Notes: generated by a model not told the origin, from the letters alone. Positions 8,981 through 18,031 are shown, counted from the stretch's first letter. The stretch: DNA of 40,169 nucleotides from Nitrospirae bacterium JdFR-81 (GCA_002011735.1 MTOQ01000050.1:1-40169); one strand, 5' to 3'. Translations and numbers: made by a program.

Positions 8981-10072
8981 TTACCTCCTCTTCACACCCC
9001 CGACAGGTGTCCTTTCAGTCATCTTGATAAACTCCTCAGGTATGGGTGATTTGCTCAGGGCGACCTCATAACTGATGAGCCCCTTTGTATATAATTCATA
9101 GAGGGATTGGTTCATCGTCTGCATCCCCATCCTCTCCTGGCCTGTCTGCATCATGGAGTATATCTGATGCACCTTGTCCTCCCTTATGAGGTTTCTTATG
9201 GCGGGTGTTGGTATGAGTATCTCAAGGGCGAGCACCCTTCCATCGCCTGTCTTCTTTGGCAGTAGCTGCTGGGATATTATTCCTTCAAGGACAAAGGAGA
9301 GCTGTACCCTGATCTGTTCCTGCTGATGCGGTGGAAAGACATCTATTATTCGGTTTATCGTCTGTGCAGCGGTGTTTGTGTGGAGTGTTGCAAAGGTCAG
9401 GTGCCCTGTCTCAGAGACCGTTAGGGCTGCCTGGATGGTCTCAAGGTCCCTCATCTCCCCTATGAGCACGACATCGGGGTCCTGCCTGAGGACATACTTG
9501 AGTGCATCCTTGAATGATGCCGTGTCAGAGTTTACCTCTCTCTGGTTCACAAGGCACTTCTTGTGAGAGTGTAGATACTCTACAGGGTCCTCTATGGTGA
9601 TTATATGCTCCTCCCTCTCCCTGTTTATAAAATCTATTATGGTTGTTAAGGTTGTGGTCTTCCCGCACCCTGTGGGTCCTGTGACCAGCACAAGCCCCCT
9701 TGGTTTTCTTGCGAGCTCTTTCACTATATCAGGCAGGCCGAGCTCCTCAAACGATCTTATATGGAAGGGCACGGCCCTGAATGCACCTGCCACGGCCCCG
9801 CGCTGCATAAAGATATTTGCCCTGAATCTGCTCAGGCCCTTTATACCAAAGGAGAGGTCAAGTTCACTCTGCTCCTCGAACTTATGTTTCTGTCTGTCGG
9901 TGAGTATGCTGTAGCACAGGGCCTTTGTATCAGCAGGGGTAAGTACCGGCTGATCATCCATGGGAACCAGTCTGCCATGTATCCTGAGGCGGGGTGGCGA
10001 GCCAGTGGTTATATGGAGGTCTGACGCCCCCCTTTCAACCATGATCCTTAATAGATCGTATAAAGATGCCAT
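8981..10072 (-). CDS. pilT: Type IV pilus retraction ATPase PilT
   Basis: A 363-residue hexameric secretion ATPase that powers pilus disassembly and twitching. Seen are Walker A GPTGCGKT (132-139), Asp-box residues in IEDPVEY, Walker B in VVLIGEMRD, and the His-box segment GHLTFATLHTNTA. The C-terminal AIRNLIREDKVHQIYSMMQTG motif region (the AIRNLIRE retraction motif) separates PilT from PilB. No N-terminal MshE-type domain is present, as expected. It sits between pilB (47 bp upstream) and pilC (1 bp downstream). Confidence 0.96.
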   Translation of the reverse strand: MASLYDLLRIMVERGASDLHITTGSPPRLRIHGRLVPMDDQPVLTPADTKALCYSILTDRQKHKFEEQSELDLSFGIKGLSRFRANIFMQRGAVAGAFRAVPFHIRSFEELGLPDIVKELARKPRGLVLVTGPTGCGKTTTLTTIIDFINREREEHIITIEDPVEYLHSHKKCLVNQREVNSDTASFKDALKYVLRQDPDVVLIGEMRDLETIQAALTVSETGHLTFATLHTNTAAQTINRIIDVFPPHQQEQIRVQLSFVLEGIISQQLLPKKTGDGRVLALEILIPTPAIRNLIREDKVHQIYSMMQTGQERMGMQTMNQSLYELYTKGLISYEVALSKSPIPEEFIKMTERTPVGGVKRR

Positions 10073-10119
10073 ATCTTAATTTAATCTAACCTCTTATAAA
10101 TTATCAATCTATTTTTTAT

Positions 10120-11823
10120 TTAATCACCAAACGTTACCCTTAACACCTCCTCGAGGGATGTGACGCCCTCCTTCAGTTTCGTAAGCCCGCTCATACGGAG
10201 GGTCTTCATGCCAAGGCGTATCGCTGTCCTTTTTATCTCAGATGCCGAGGCACCTTCAAGGATAAGTTCCTTTATCTCCTCCCCCAATGGCATCACCTCA
10301 TACAGGGCTATCCTGCCCTTGTATCCGGTCCCATTGCATGCGGAGCAGCCCCTGCCTTTGAAACACTTGACCGTCCTTGCCTCCTCTTCGGAGAAGCCTA
10401 TATCCACAAGCGCAGGTATGGGGACGTTTTCCACCTCCTTGCACTGCTGACACACCTTCCTGCAAAGCCTCTGGGCCAGGATCAGGATCACTGAGGCAGC
10501 AACGAGGAAGGGTTCAACACCCATATTCAGCAACCTTGAGATAGTGCTGGGTGCATCATTTGTATGAAGGGTGCTGAGGACGAGGTGGCCCGTAAGCGCT
10601 GCCTTTACCGCTATCTCCGCTGTCTCAAAGTCTCGTATCTCGCCAACCATTATTATGTCAGGGTCCTGTCTGAGGAATGCCCTGAGTGCAGAGGCAAAGG
10701 TCAGTCCTATCTCCTCCTTGACCTGAACCTGGTTTATGCCAGGGAGGTTGTATTCAACAGGGTCCTCTACAGTCATTATATTAACCCCCACCTTGTTTAT
10801 CGTGCTCAGGGCAGAGTAGAGGGTTGTGGTCTTACCACTTCCTGTTGGACCCGTTACAAGCACCATTCCATATGGTGAATTTATGGCCTCTGTGAAGTCC
10901 TCCAGCTGTTTCTGTTCAAACCCAAGCTTTGTGAGGTCAAGGACGAGACTGCCCCTGTCCAGTATCCTCATGACGATCTTCTCACCGAATATGGTTGGCA
11001 GGGTGGAGACACGGAGGTCGATGGTCCTCCCCTTGACCTTTATCTTGATCCTTCCATCCTGAGGAAGCCTCCTCTCGGCTATATCGAGGTCTGCCATGAT
11101 CTTTATCCTTGATGTGAGCGCTGCCCGGAGTTTTGGAGGTGGCTGCATTATGTCATAGAGCACACCATCAATCCTGTATCTTATCCTCAACTGCTTCTCA
11201 TAAGGCTCGATATGTATATCACTGCTGCCCTTCTCGATTGCCTCGGTGAGTATGGCATTTACGAGCTTTACTACAGGTGCCTCCTCAACGGCCTGTCTCA
11301 ACTCGCTGATATCCACCTCTTCCTCGGTCTCTTGGACGAGGTCGAGGTCGGCACCTTCAGAGATATTAAGGCTGTCCATTACATTCTGGAGCGCATCCTG
11401 CTCGCCATAATATTCGGCTATCGCCTCCCTTATCGCAGACTCTGAGGCAACCACAGGTTCCACGTTATATCCTGTCATAAACTTTATGTCATCTATGGCA
11501 AAGATGTTTGATGGGTCGGCCATGGCTATTGTGAGGGTTGCACCGACCTTTGCAACAGGGAATATCAGATACTTCGATGCCACATCATGTGGTATGAATT
11601 TTGTTAGAGAGGGGTCAATCTTATATTCAGAGAGGTTTATGGCCGGCACATCATACTGCTTGCTCAGGAAGTTCAAAAGCTGTTCTTCACTTATAGCGCC
11701 CAGTTTCACGAGTGCCGAGCCAAGTCGCTCACCATTCTTTGCCTGGAGTTCGAGTGCCTTCTTCAGATCCTCCTCTGTGATGAGGTTGTTATTCAGAAGT
11801 AACTGACCTAACTTTGCGGCCAT
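10120..11823 (-). CDS. pilB: Type IV pilus assembly ATPase PilB
   Basis: A 567-residue extension ATPase. The N-terminal MshE-type domain (about 1-150) has the pattern KLGQLL...LITEEDL. The motor domain has Walker A GPTGSGKT (325-332), Asp-box EDPVEYNLPG, Walker B IIMVGEIRD and a His-box in GHLVLSTLHTNDA. Four cysteines in the C-terminal part (CRKVCQQC and CKGRGCSAC) form the zinc site typical of PilB/GspE. The ATG at 11823 matches the family start, yet no ribosome-binding site precedes it and a promoter-like pair abuts it. It is the first pil gene of the cluster; tRNA-Leu lies upstream on the same strand. Confidence 0.96.
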   Translation of the reverse strand: MAAKLGQLLLNNNLITEEDLKKALELQAKNGERLGSALVKLGAISEEQLLNFLSKQYDVPAINLSEYKIDPSLTKFIPHDVASKYLIFPVAKVGATLTIAMADPSNIFAIDDIKFMTGYNVEPVVASESAIREAIAEYYGEQDALQNVMDSLNISEGADLDLVQETEEEVDISELRQAVEEAPVVKLVNAILTEAIEKGSSDIHIEPYEKQLRIRYRIDGVLYDIMQPPPKLRAALTSRIKIMADLDIAERRLPQDGRIKIKVKGRTIDLRVSTLPTIFGEKIVMRILDRGSLVLDLTKLGFEQKQLEDFTEAINSPYGMVLVTGPTGSGKTTTLYSALSTINKVGVNIMTVEDPVEYNLPGINQVQVKEEIGLTFASALRAFLRQDPDIIMVGEIRDFETAEIAVKAALTGHLVLSTLHTNDAPSTISRLLNMGVEPFLVAASVILILAQRLCRKVCQQCKEVENVPIPALVDIGFSEEEARTVKCFKGRGCSACNGTGYKGRIALYEVMPLGEEIKELILEGASASEIKRTAIRLGMKTLRMSGLTKLKEGVTSLEEVLRVTFGD

Positions 11824-11829
11824 ATCTTA

Positions 11830-11858
11830 AAGTTAGCCCAAATCTCATCAAAAGTCAA
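11830..11858 (-). promoter_or_regulatory. Possible sigma-70-like promoter of pilB, abutting ATG
   Basis: On the minus strand, TTGACT (11858-11853) and TAACTT (11835-11830) are 17 bp apart. Six nucleotides separate the -10 box from the pilB ATG, so the message would be leaderless. The -10 box matches consensus at only three of six positions. Confidence 0.35.
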
Positions 11859-11956
11859 CAAATACATACCACTCTCTGGGGGACGATAGATCACAAAAAC
11901 CTTCTAAAATTATAGGATCTTTAACCACCATTGTTGTGTGATATGAATCACCATAA

Positions 11957-12038
11957 TGGGCGTGAGAGGACTCGAACCTCCACGGGTTATCCCACCAGAT
12001 CCTAAGTCTGGCGCGTCTGCCAGTTCCGCCACACGCCC
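11957..12038 (-). tRNA. tRNA-Leu (anticodon UAG)
   Basis: The acceptor stem is GGGCGTG/CACGCCC (12038-12032 with 11964-11958), followed by discriminator A; CCA is not encoded. The anticodon stem CCAGA/TCTGG encloses loop CTTAGGA, giving anticodon TAG. The variable arm is long (TGGG...CCCG), as in class II leucine tRNAs. The T arm GGAGG-TTCGAGT-CCTCT is intact. It lies alone between pilB and the divergent SDR gene. Confidence 0.97.
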
Positions 12039-12046
12039 ATATCTGT

Positions 12047-12076
12047 AATATAATACATATTCCCTTCAGGTGTAAA
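12047..12076 (-). promoter_or_regulatory. Promoter of tRNA-Leu
   Basis: On the minus strand, TTTACA (12076-12071) and TATATT (12052-12047) are 18 bp apart. The mature tRNA begins 8 nt after the -10 box, so its 5' leader would be 0-2 nt. Confidence 0.5.
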
Positions 12077-12096
12077 TTAATTTAAAATCTTCTCAC

Positions 12097-12125
12097 TTGA
12101 CAATCGGTAAGGCTCTGTTTATCCT
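12097..12125 (+). promoter_or_regulatory. Sigma-70-like promoter of the SDR-SPT-GNAT operon
   Basis: A perfect TTGACA (12097-12102) is followed after 17 bp by TATCCT (12120-12125). Predicted transcription would begin near 12132, about 60 nt before the ATG at 12195. The interval 11824-12194 otherwise holds only tRNA-Leu and its promoter, the pilB promoter, and no further gene that I can see. Confidence 0.55.
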
Positions 12126-12194
12126 ATTTTTGCAAATGCATTCATCCGTCCCCGTAATAAGAATTAATCCCCAGCACTCTTATTACAAGAGACC

Positions 12195-13172
12195 ATGAAG
12201 GCCCTCATCACAGGTGCGAGCGGGTTTATCGGGAGTCACCTTGCCCAGAGGCTCATAGATATGGGATACGAGGTTCACTGTCTGAGGCGTGAGGCCTCCG
12301 ATGTAAGATGGCTGAAGGGGCTCAATGTAAACTTCGTGTATGGGGACTGCCGTGACAGGGCCTCTCTGGAGGGCCGTGTGAGGGGTTATGATTATGTATT
12401 CCATCTTGCAGGCCTGATAAAGGCAAATGATGAGGCAGACTTCTATACGGTCAATGAGAAGGGCACACAGAACCTTATAGAAGCGGTTGACAGGAACAAT
12501 CATGATATTAAAAGATTTGTCTATCTCAGTAGCCTCTCGGCATATGGGCCTGCATCAGGGGTCGAGGATCTGCCATCAGAGGATGACAGGCCACACCCTG
12601 TCTCCCATTATGGCAGGAGCAAGCTGAAAGGGGAAGAGGTGGTCATCAATTATAGCTCAAGGATCCCTGTATCCATTCTGAGGCCCTCGGTGGTATATGG
12701 TCCAAGGGACAGGCAGTTCTGCCTCTTCTTCAGATTGATCAATAAGGGTGTTGTGCCCTACTGGGGGAAGGGTCATACATCACTTGTGTATATAGATGAT
12801 ATGATAGATGCGATAGTGCTGTCTGTTATAAAGGATGAGGCCATAGGAAAGGTCTATTTTATCTCTGATGGTATGGTATACTCTAATGACAGAATAATAG
12901 AGGAGATAGAGGAGGCCCTTGGGAGGAGGGCTATCAGGCTAAGGCTCCCAAGGATGCTGTTACGGTTGATTGGTATTTTTGGTGACAGGATTGGTAAAAT
13001 TACTGGTAAGACAAGCATGATAAACAGGGACAAGATTAGAGAAATCATGTATAATGATTGGGTGTGTGATATAACAAGGGCAAGAAGGGAGCTTGGATAT
13101 AATCCCAAGGTGGGTATAAGAGAAGGCATGAGATGGACAGCAGACTGGTACAGGATTCACGGATGGATATAA
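12195..13172 (+). CDS. cerR: NAD(P)-dependent SDR reductase, probable ketosphinganine/ceramide reductase (CerR-like)
   Basis: An extended short-chain dehydrogenase of 325 residues. It has a Rossmann motif GASGFIG (7-13) and catalytic Tyr139/Lys143 in YGRSK with SLS upstream at 112-115. The family is usually annotated as NAD-dependent epimerase. Two features point to sphingolipid reduction rather than sugar chemistry: the next gene is a serine-palmitoyltransferase homologue, and the C-terminal pattern ([11 protein letters not shown], then NDWVCDI, then a WYRIHGWI-like end) resembles, as I recall it, the Bacteroides 3-ketosphinganine reductase BT_0972. Such enzymes reduce the 3-keto group of the long-chain base or of ceramide. 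Its stop overlaps the next start by 10 bp. Enzyme family is certain; the specific substrate is inference. Confidence 0.75.
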   Translation: MKALITGASGFIGSHLAQRLIDMGYEVHCLRREASDVRWLKGLNVNFVYGDCRDRASLEGRVRGYDYVFHLAGLIKANDEADFYTVNEKGTQNLIEAVDRNNHDIKRFVYLSSLSAYGPASGVEDLPSEDDRPHPVSHYGRSKLKGEEVVINYSSRIPVSILRPSVVYGPRDRQFCLFFRLINKGVVPYWGKGHTSLVYIDDMIDAIVLSVIKDEAIGKVYFISDGMVYSNDRIIEEIEEALGRRAIRLRLPRMLLRLIGIFGDRIGKITGKTSMINRDKIREIMYNDWVCDITRARRELGYNPKVGIREGMRWTADWYRIHGWI

Positions 13173-14359
13173 AGAAGGCCCTGGACATATTTGAGAAGTG
13201 CAAGAAGTTCACTGCTGCCAAGGAAGCGATGGAGGCAGGTCTTTACCCATACTTCCGTGTGATAGAGAGTGCCCAGGAGCCAGAGGTGACGGTCAATGGT
13301 AAGAGGATGATAATGGTCGGCTCGAATAACTACCTCGGGCTTACAAATGATCCAAGGGTAAAGGATGCAGCCATTGAGGCCCTCAGAAGGTATGGCACTG
13401 GATGTGCAGGTTCCAGGTTCTTGAACGGCACACTTGATATACACGTCCAGCTTGAAGAGAAGCTTGCCCGTTTTATGCGTAAGGAGGCCGCCCTTGTATT
13501 CTCAACAGGCTATCAGACGAACCTTGGGGTGATCTCGGCCCTTGCAGGCAAAGATGATGTGGTGCTCATTGACAAGATGGATCATGCGAGCATAATCGAT
13601 GGATGCAGGCTCTCATTCAGTGAGATAAAGAAGTTCAGGCATAATGATATGGATGATCTCGAAAGGCTGCTCAGGCAGTATAACGACAGGGGGAAGTTGA
13701 TAGTGGTGGATGGCGTATTCAGTATGGAGGGTGATATTGTGAACCTGCCTGAGGTTATCGAACTTGCCAGAAAGTATAATGCAAGGGTGATGGTGGATGA
13801 TGCCCATGGTATAGGTGTGCTCGGAAAGACAGGAAGAGGCACTGCGGAACACTTCGGGCTTGAGGATGAGGTTGACCTGATAATGGGAACATATTCAAAA
13901 TCACTGGCCTCTATAGGTGGTTTTATAGCCGCATCCGAGGAGGTTATACATTATATTAAACACTTTGCCAGATCCCTTATATTCAGTGCGAGTCCCCCAC
14001 CTGCATCCATAGCCTCTGTAAGCGCAGCAGTGGACATCATCGAGAATGAACCCGAGAGAAGGGAGCGCCTCTGGAAGAATACAAGGAAGATGCTCGAGGG
14101 GTTCAAGGCCCTTGGTTTTGATACAGGTGATAGCGAGACACCGATAATACCCATTATCGTCGGGGATGATATGAAGGCATTCAGGATGGCAAGGATGCTC
14201 CATGACAGGGGGATATTTGCCAATGTTGCGGTGAGTCCTGCTGTCCCCAATGGAAGGGCACTGATAAGGACAAGCTATATGGCAACCCATACAGATGAAC
14301 AGCTTGACAGGGTGCTTGAGGCGTTCAGGGAGGTTGGTAAGGAACTGGGCATCATTTAG
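13163..14359 (+). CDS. spt: Serine palmitoyltransferase-like PLP enzyme (alpha-oxoamine synthase)
   Basis: Alpha-oxoamine synthases condense an amino acid with an acyl thioester; SPT joins serine and palmitoyl thioester to make 3-ketosphinganine. I use the ATG at 13163, giving 398 residues; an in-frame ATG at 13133 lies within the preceding gene. The PLP lysine is Lys246 (GTYSKS), with His141 (DHAS) stacking on the cofactor and VDDAHG at 211-216. Several segments match bacterial SPT better than Kbl or BioF as I remember them: GLYPYFR near the N-terminus, [21 protein letters not shown] around 78-98, [24 protein letters not shown] and [11 protein letters not shown]. The Bacteroidetes SPTs are closest. 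Flanking by a CerR-like reductase and a GNAT protein supports sphingolipid synthesis. Kbl-type activity remains the alternative. Confidence 0.78.
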   Translation: MDIKKALDIFEKCKKFTAAKEAMEAGLYPYFRVIESAQEPEVTVNGKRMIMVGSNNYLGLTNDPRVKDAAIEALRRYGTGCAGSRFLNGTLDIHVQLEEKLARFMRKEAALVFSTGYQTNLGVISALAGKDDVVLIDKMDHASIIDGCRLSFSEIKKFRHNDMDDLERLLRQYNDRGKLIVVDGVFSMEGDIVNLPEVIELARKYNARVMVDDAHGIGVLGKTGRGTAEHFGLEDEVDLIMGTYSKSLASIGGFIAASEEVIHYIKHFARSLIFSASPPPASIASVSAAVDIIENEPERRERLWKNTRKMLEGFKALGFDTGDSETPIIPIIVGDDMKAFRMARMLHDRGIFANVAVSPAVPNGRALIRTSYMATHTDEQLDRVLEAFREVGKELGII

Positions 14360-14397
14360 AGACAGTAGTTGGCAGTTACGGGAAGGGACATACACAA

Positions 14398-15504
14398 TTG
14401 ATTCAGGTCTTACCTGCCCATGATAAAAAGAACTTCAAAGAATTTCTGAACCTTCCATTCAAGTTATATACTGATGACCCATACTGGGTCCCACCGCTTC
14501 TAAGGGAGATAAGGGAGCAGTTCTCACATAAAAACCCCTTCTTCAGGCACGCAGAGGTCATACCTTTTATAGCAAGGCGGGATGGGGAGGTGGTGGCCAG
14601 GATCGTGGCTATAAAGAACGATGCACATATTGACTTCACAGGCGAGAAGGCAGGATTTTTCGGCTTCTTCGAGTGTATCAATGACCCATCTGTATGCAAT
14701 GCCCTCATAGAGAGGGTAAAGGAATGGTTGAGGGATAAGGGCCTTCATACCATGAGGGGGCCTATGAACTTCTCCACCAATGAAGAGTGCGGACTGCTTA
14801 TCGATGGCTTTGATGAACCCCCAATGATAATGATGCCCTATAATCATCCTTATTATAAGACCCTCCTTGAAGGGTGCGGGCTCAGAAAGGCAAAGGACCT
14901 CTTCGCCTATATCATAGACATACCCGAGAGACTGCCCGAGAAGATATACAGGGTCGCTGAGGTTGCGCGAAGGAATGGCCTGAGGGCAAGACCGATCGAC
15001 ATGGGGCGCTTCCGCGAGGAATTGGCGGCGTTTAAGAGGATATATAACTCTGCATGGCAGGAGAACTGGGGTTTCGTCCCCATGACCGATGAGGAGATCG
15101 AATACATGGCTGGAAGGCTGAAACAGATAATAATACCAGAGCTTACCCTCATCGCAGAACACGGGGATGAACCTGTCGGTTTCATGATGATACTGCCTGA
15201 TATAAACTATGTCCTGAAGCGGCTCAATGGGAGGCTCTTCCCGTTCGGGATATTCAAGGCCTTATGGTATTCCAGGGGGATAAGGGATGTGAGGCTCCTG
15301 CTACTCGGTATAAAGGAGGGGTTCAGGAGGCGTGGTGTCGATGCCCTCCTCTTTACAGAGGCATTCAGACATGGGAGCAGAAGGGGTTACAGGAGGGTTG
15401 AGTTTTCCTGGATACTTGAGGATAATTATCCTGTGCAGAACCTCATCAGGATGGTTGATGGGAGGTTATATAAAAGATACAGGATATACGAGACAGATAT
15501 TTGA
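14398..15504 (+). CDS. GNAT-fold acyltransferase, candidate bacterial ceramide synthase (bCerS-like)
   Basis: The product has 368 residues starting at TTG 14398, with GGAAGGGA about 10 nt upstream. The N-terminus reads FLNLPFKLYTDDPYWVPPLL, a hallmark of a GNAT-related family common in diderms. The middle has RGPMNFSTNEECGLLIDGF and MPYNHPYY; the C-terminal GNAT acyl-binding loop is RRRGVDA (310-316). Members in Caulobacter were reported to N-acylate the sphingoid base (bCerS), an activity unrelated to eukaryotic ceramide synthase. Being third in an operon with reductase and SPT homologues makes that role plausible. The wider family also occurs without sphingolipid genes, so general N-acyltransferase is the safe call. 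The gap to the SPT gene is 38 bp. Confidence 0.72.
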   Translation: MIQVLPAHDKKNFKEFLNLPFKLYTDDPYWVPPLLREIREQFSHKNPFFRHAEVIPFIARRDGEVVARIVAIKNDAHIDFTGEKAGFFGFFECINDPSVCNALIERVKEWLRDKGLHTMRGPMNFSTNEECGLLIDGFDEPPMIMMPYNHPYYKTLLEGCGLRKAKDLFAYIIDIPERLPEKIYRVAEVARRNGLRARPIDMGRFREELAAFKRIYNSAWQENWGFVPMTDEEIEYMAGRLKQIIIPELTLIAEHGDEPVGFMMILPDINYVLKRLNGRLFPFGIFKALWYSRGIRDVRLLLLGIKEGFRRRGVDALLFTEAFRHGSRRGYRRVEFSWILEDNYPVQNLIRMVDGRLYKRYRIYETDI

Positions 15505-15539
15505 GATTTTTAGTATTATTTGGATAAAAGGGGTTCGAT

Positions 15540-16802
15540 ATGGGCAGGATAATAGCTGATCTACATGTCCATTCAAGGTACAGTCGCGCAACAAGCAGGG
15601 AGATGAATATCCACTCCATGGCCATGTGGGCAAAGAGAAAGGGGATAAGCCTCCTTGGTACAGGCGATTTCACCCATCCCCTGTATTTTGAAGACCTGAG
15701 GTCATCCCTTAAAGAGGCCGAGGATGGCCTTTACACAAGCCCCCTCGAGCCATCCGTCCGCTTTATGCTTACCACCGAGATAAGCAGTATATATTCATAC
15801 AAAGGAAGGATGAGAAGGATACACAACATAGTGATGGCGCCAAGCATCGAGGTTGCCGAGAGGATCAATAATATACTTGAGAAACACGGCAACCTCCTTT
15901 CTGATGGGAGACCGACCTTCGGCACACCTGCCAGAGACCTCATCAAGATGATCCTCGACATATCACCTGAGTGCCTCTTTGTCCCTGCCCATGCATGGAC
16001 ACCATGGTTCTCCATCTTTGGGAGCAATTCGGGGTTCGACTCCATAGAGGAGTGTTTTGGTGAATACTCAAGATATATCTACGCCATTGAGACCGGTTTG
16101 TCTTCGGATCCCGAGATGAACTGGCGGCTTTCTGCACTTGACAGGGTAACCCTGATCTCAAATTCTGATGCACATTCACCCAATAAGATAGGAAGGGAGG
16201 CGAATGTGTTTGACTGTGACATGAGCTACCATGAGATCATGGATGTTATAAGGAACAAGGATAGAGATCGTTTCCTCTATACCATTGAGTTCTTTCCAGA
16301 GGAGGGGAAGTATCATTTTGATGGTCACAGGATGTGTAATGTGCTGTTCTCGCCCTCGGAGACAAAGAGGCATAAGGGCATATGTCCTGTCTGTAAAAAG
16401 CCACTGACCGTTGGTGTGATGAACAGGGTTGAAGAGCTTGCAGACAGGGAGGAGGGCTTTGTGCCTCATGGGGCGATACCATCAAAACACCTGATCCCCC
16501 TTGAAGAGATAATAGCAGATGCCTTCAAGGCCGGTGTTAACACAGCCAAGGTAAGGAAGGAGTATGAAAGGCTTACATCATCATACACAGAGTTTGAGAT
16601 ACTGCTTGACCTCCCAGAGGATGACCTCTACAGGAGCATGGACAGGAGGATAGCAGAGGGCATCATCAGGGTGAGAAAGGGAGAGATAAGGATCACCCCT
16701 GGATATGACGGTGTATACGGGAAGATAGACATATTCCACGAAGCACCTGTAGAAGAGGACACATCCCCCACTGATGAACCACAGCAGACCAGCCTCTTCT
16801 AA
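15540..16802 (+). CDS. Endonuclease Q-like PHP-domain DNA repair nuclease with clamp-binding tail
   Basis: A 420-residue protein of the EndoQ family (PHP metallohydrolase plus zinc-finger domain). EndoQ cuts DNA 5' to deaminated bases such as uracil and hypoxanthine. The metal-binding start is DLHVHSRYSRAT (His9, His11), followed by GTGDFTHP, FVPAHAWTPWFS, GFDSIEE, ETGLSSDPEMNWRLS and SNSDAHSP, all in EndoQ order. A C-terminal segment FFPEEGKYHFDGHRMCN and ICPVCKKPLT forms the zinc-finger region, followed by RVEELADREEGF. The last five residues, QTSLF (416-420), fit the bacterial beta-clamp-binding pentapeptide (QxxLF type). The archaeal enzyme works with PCNA, so a clamp tail is functionally sensible. 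The start ATG follows AAAAGGGG, and the gene lies 35 bp after the GNAT gene. The stop overlaps the convergent fabF-like gene by a few bases. Confidence 0.85.
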   Translation: MGRIIADLHVHSRYSRATSREMNIHSMAMWAKRKGISLLGTGDFTHPLYFEDLRSSLKEAEDGLYTSPLEPSVRFMLTTEISSIYSYKGRMRRIHNIVMAPSIEVAERINNILEKHGNLLSDGRPTFGTPARDLIKMILDISPECLFVPAHAWTPWFSIFGSNSGFDSIEECFGEYSRYIYAIETGLSSDPEMNWRLSALDRVTLISNSDAHSPNKIGREANVFDCDMSYHEIMDVIRNKDRDRFLYTIEFFPEEGKYHFDGHRMCNVLFSPSETKRHKGICPVCKKPLTVGVMNRVEELADREEGFVPHGAIPSKHLIPLEEIIADAFKAGVNTAKVRKEYERLTSSYTEFEILLDLPEDDLYRSMDRRIAEGIIRVRKGEIRITPGYDGVYGKIDIFHEAPVEEDTSPTDEPQQTSLF

Positions 16803-18019
16803 CCCTCAAACCTCTTGAACACAAGCACGGTGTTGATGCCACCAAAGCCGAATGAATTGGAGATGGCAACCTCTATATCCTGGTTCATGGTTGATGTCAC
16901 ATGCCTCAGGTCACATTCGGGCTCATCAAGGTTTATGGTTGGTGGGATCATGCCTTTATAAATTGCAAGGGCAGTTATCGCCGCCTCGATGGCACCGGAT
17001 GCACCAAGCATATGGCCGAGCATGGACTTGCACGCACTGACAGGGATATCATCCCTCCTCTTACCAAAGACCCTGCTTATCGCATCTGCCTCCACCCTGT
17101 CTCCATATGGTGTTGATGTGGCATGGGCATTGATATAACCCACCTCATCAATGGCCACACCAGCGTCCCTCAGTGCATTCTCCATCGCCCTTGCCTCTCC
17201 ATTGACATCAGGCCTTGTCTGGTGAAATGCATCAGAAGACCTGCCATAGCCAGAGACCTCCGCGTAAATCCTTGCACCTCTGCTTAACGCATGATCCATC
17301 TCCTCAAGCACAAGCACACATGCGCCCTCGGCTATCACAAAGCCATCCCTCTGCCTGTCAAATGGTCTGCTTGCCCTCTTGGGCTCGCTGTTTCTCCTTG
17401 AGAGTGCACCAGATGAGGCATAACCACCTACCGCAACCCTGCATACTGGTGCCTCTGCACCACCTGCAAGGGCTATATCAACCTCACCATCCCTTATAAG
17501 CCTCATAGCCTCTCCAACGGCATTGGCACCGGATGCACAGGCAGTTGATATCCCCAGCACCTGCCCCCTTATCCCGAGTCTCATGGCTATGTATGATGAG
17601 GCCATGCTTATAGTGCTCTGGGACATGAGATATGCGGAGAAGAAGGGCCTCTTCCCTGATAGATAACCATCCATGGCCACCTCAATGCTCACTATCCCTC
17701 CCCTGCTTGAACCGATAATCACCGCTGCAGGGTCAAGTCCTGGATCATGCCCGAGCCCTGCATCCTCAACAGCCATCATGGCCGAGGCGGTGGCATAATG
17801 GATGAAGGGGTCAAGCCTGTTTATATCCTTTTGAGGTATGAATAACCCAGGGACAAAGCCCTTGAGCTCACCGGCAATCCTCACAGGGAGCCCGTCTGTA
17901 TCAAACCTGGTAATCTCATCGATCCCTGATACACCATCTATAAGGGCCTTCCATGTTGACTCAATGGTATTGCCAAGTGGTGTAACCGCCCCCAGACCTG
18001 TAATCACAACCCTCTTCAT
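16799..18019 (-). CDS. fabF: 3-oxoacyl-ACP synthase, FabF/KAS II type
   Basis: A 406-residue beta-ketoacyl-ACP synthase that elongates acyl-ACP with malonyl-ACP. The catalytic triad is complete: Cys161 (STACASG), His299 (NAHATST) and His336 (KSMLGHMLGASG), with Lys331. The start MKRVVITGLGAVTPLG is canonical, and length is normal. It lacks the usual neighbours acpP and fabG, so it may be an additional ketosynthase rather than the housekeeping one. It follows a zinc dehydrogenase gene by 12 bp on the same strand and is convergent with the EndoQ gene. A role in making acyl chains for the adjacent candidate sphingolipid genes is possible but unproven. Confidence 0.93.
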   Translation of the reverse strand: MKRVVITGLGAVTPLGNTIESTWKALIDGVSGIDEITRFDTDGLPVRIAGELKGFVPGLFIPQKDINRLDPFIHYATASAMMAVEDAGLGHDPGLDPAAVIIGSSRGGIVSIEVAMDGYLSGKRPFFSAYLMSQSTISMASSYIAMRLGIRGQVLGISTACASGANAVGEAMRLIRDGEVDIALAGGAEAPVCRVAVGGYASSGALSRRNSEPKRASRPFDRQRDGFVIAEGACVLVLEEMDHALSRGARIYAEVSGYGRSSDAFHQTRPDVNGEARAMENALRDAGVAIDEVGYINAHATSTPYGDRVEADAISRVFGKRRDDIPVSACKSMLGHMLGASGAIEAAITALAIYKGMIPPTINLDEPECDLRHVTSTMNQDIEVAISNSFGFGGINTVLVFKRFEG

Positions 18020-18031
18020 TGCCTGATATCC

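Noticed and set aside
13133-13162. Upstream ATG of the SPT-like gene
   Set aside because: It lies inside the preceding SDR gene and adds ten residues not expected in the family; ATG 13163 is the better start.
13133-14359. 2-amino-3-ketobutyrate CoA ligase (kbl) or bioF as the primary call
   Set aside because: The sequence has SPT-like segments ([19 protein letters not shown]) and neighbours of the ceramide pathway rather than tdh or biotin genes; kept only as an alternative.
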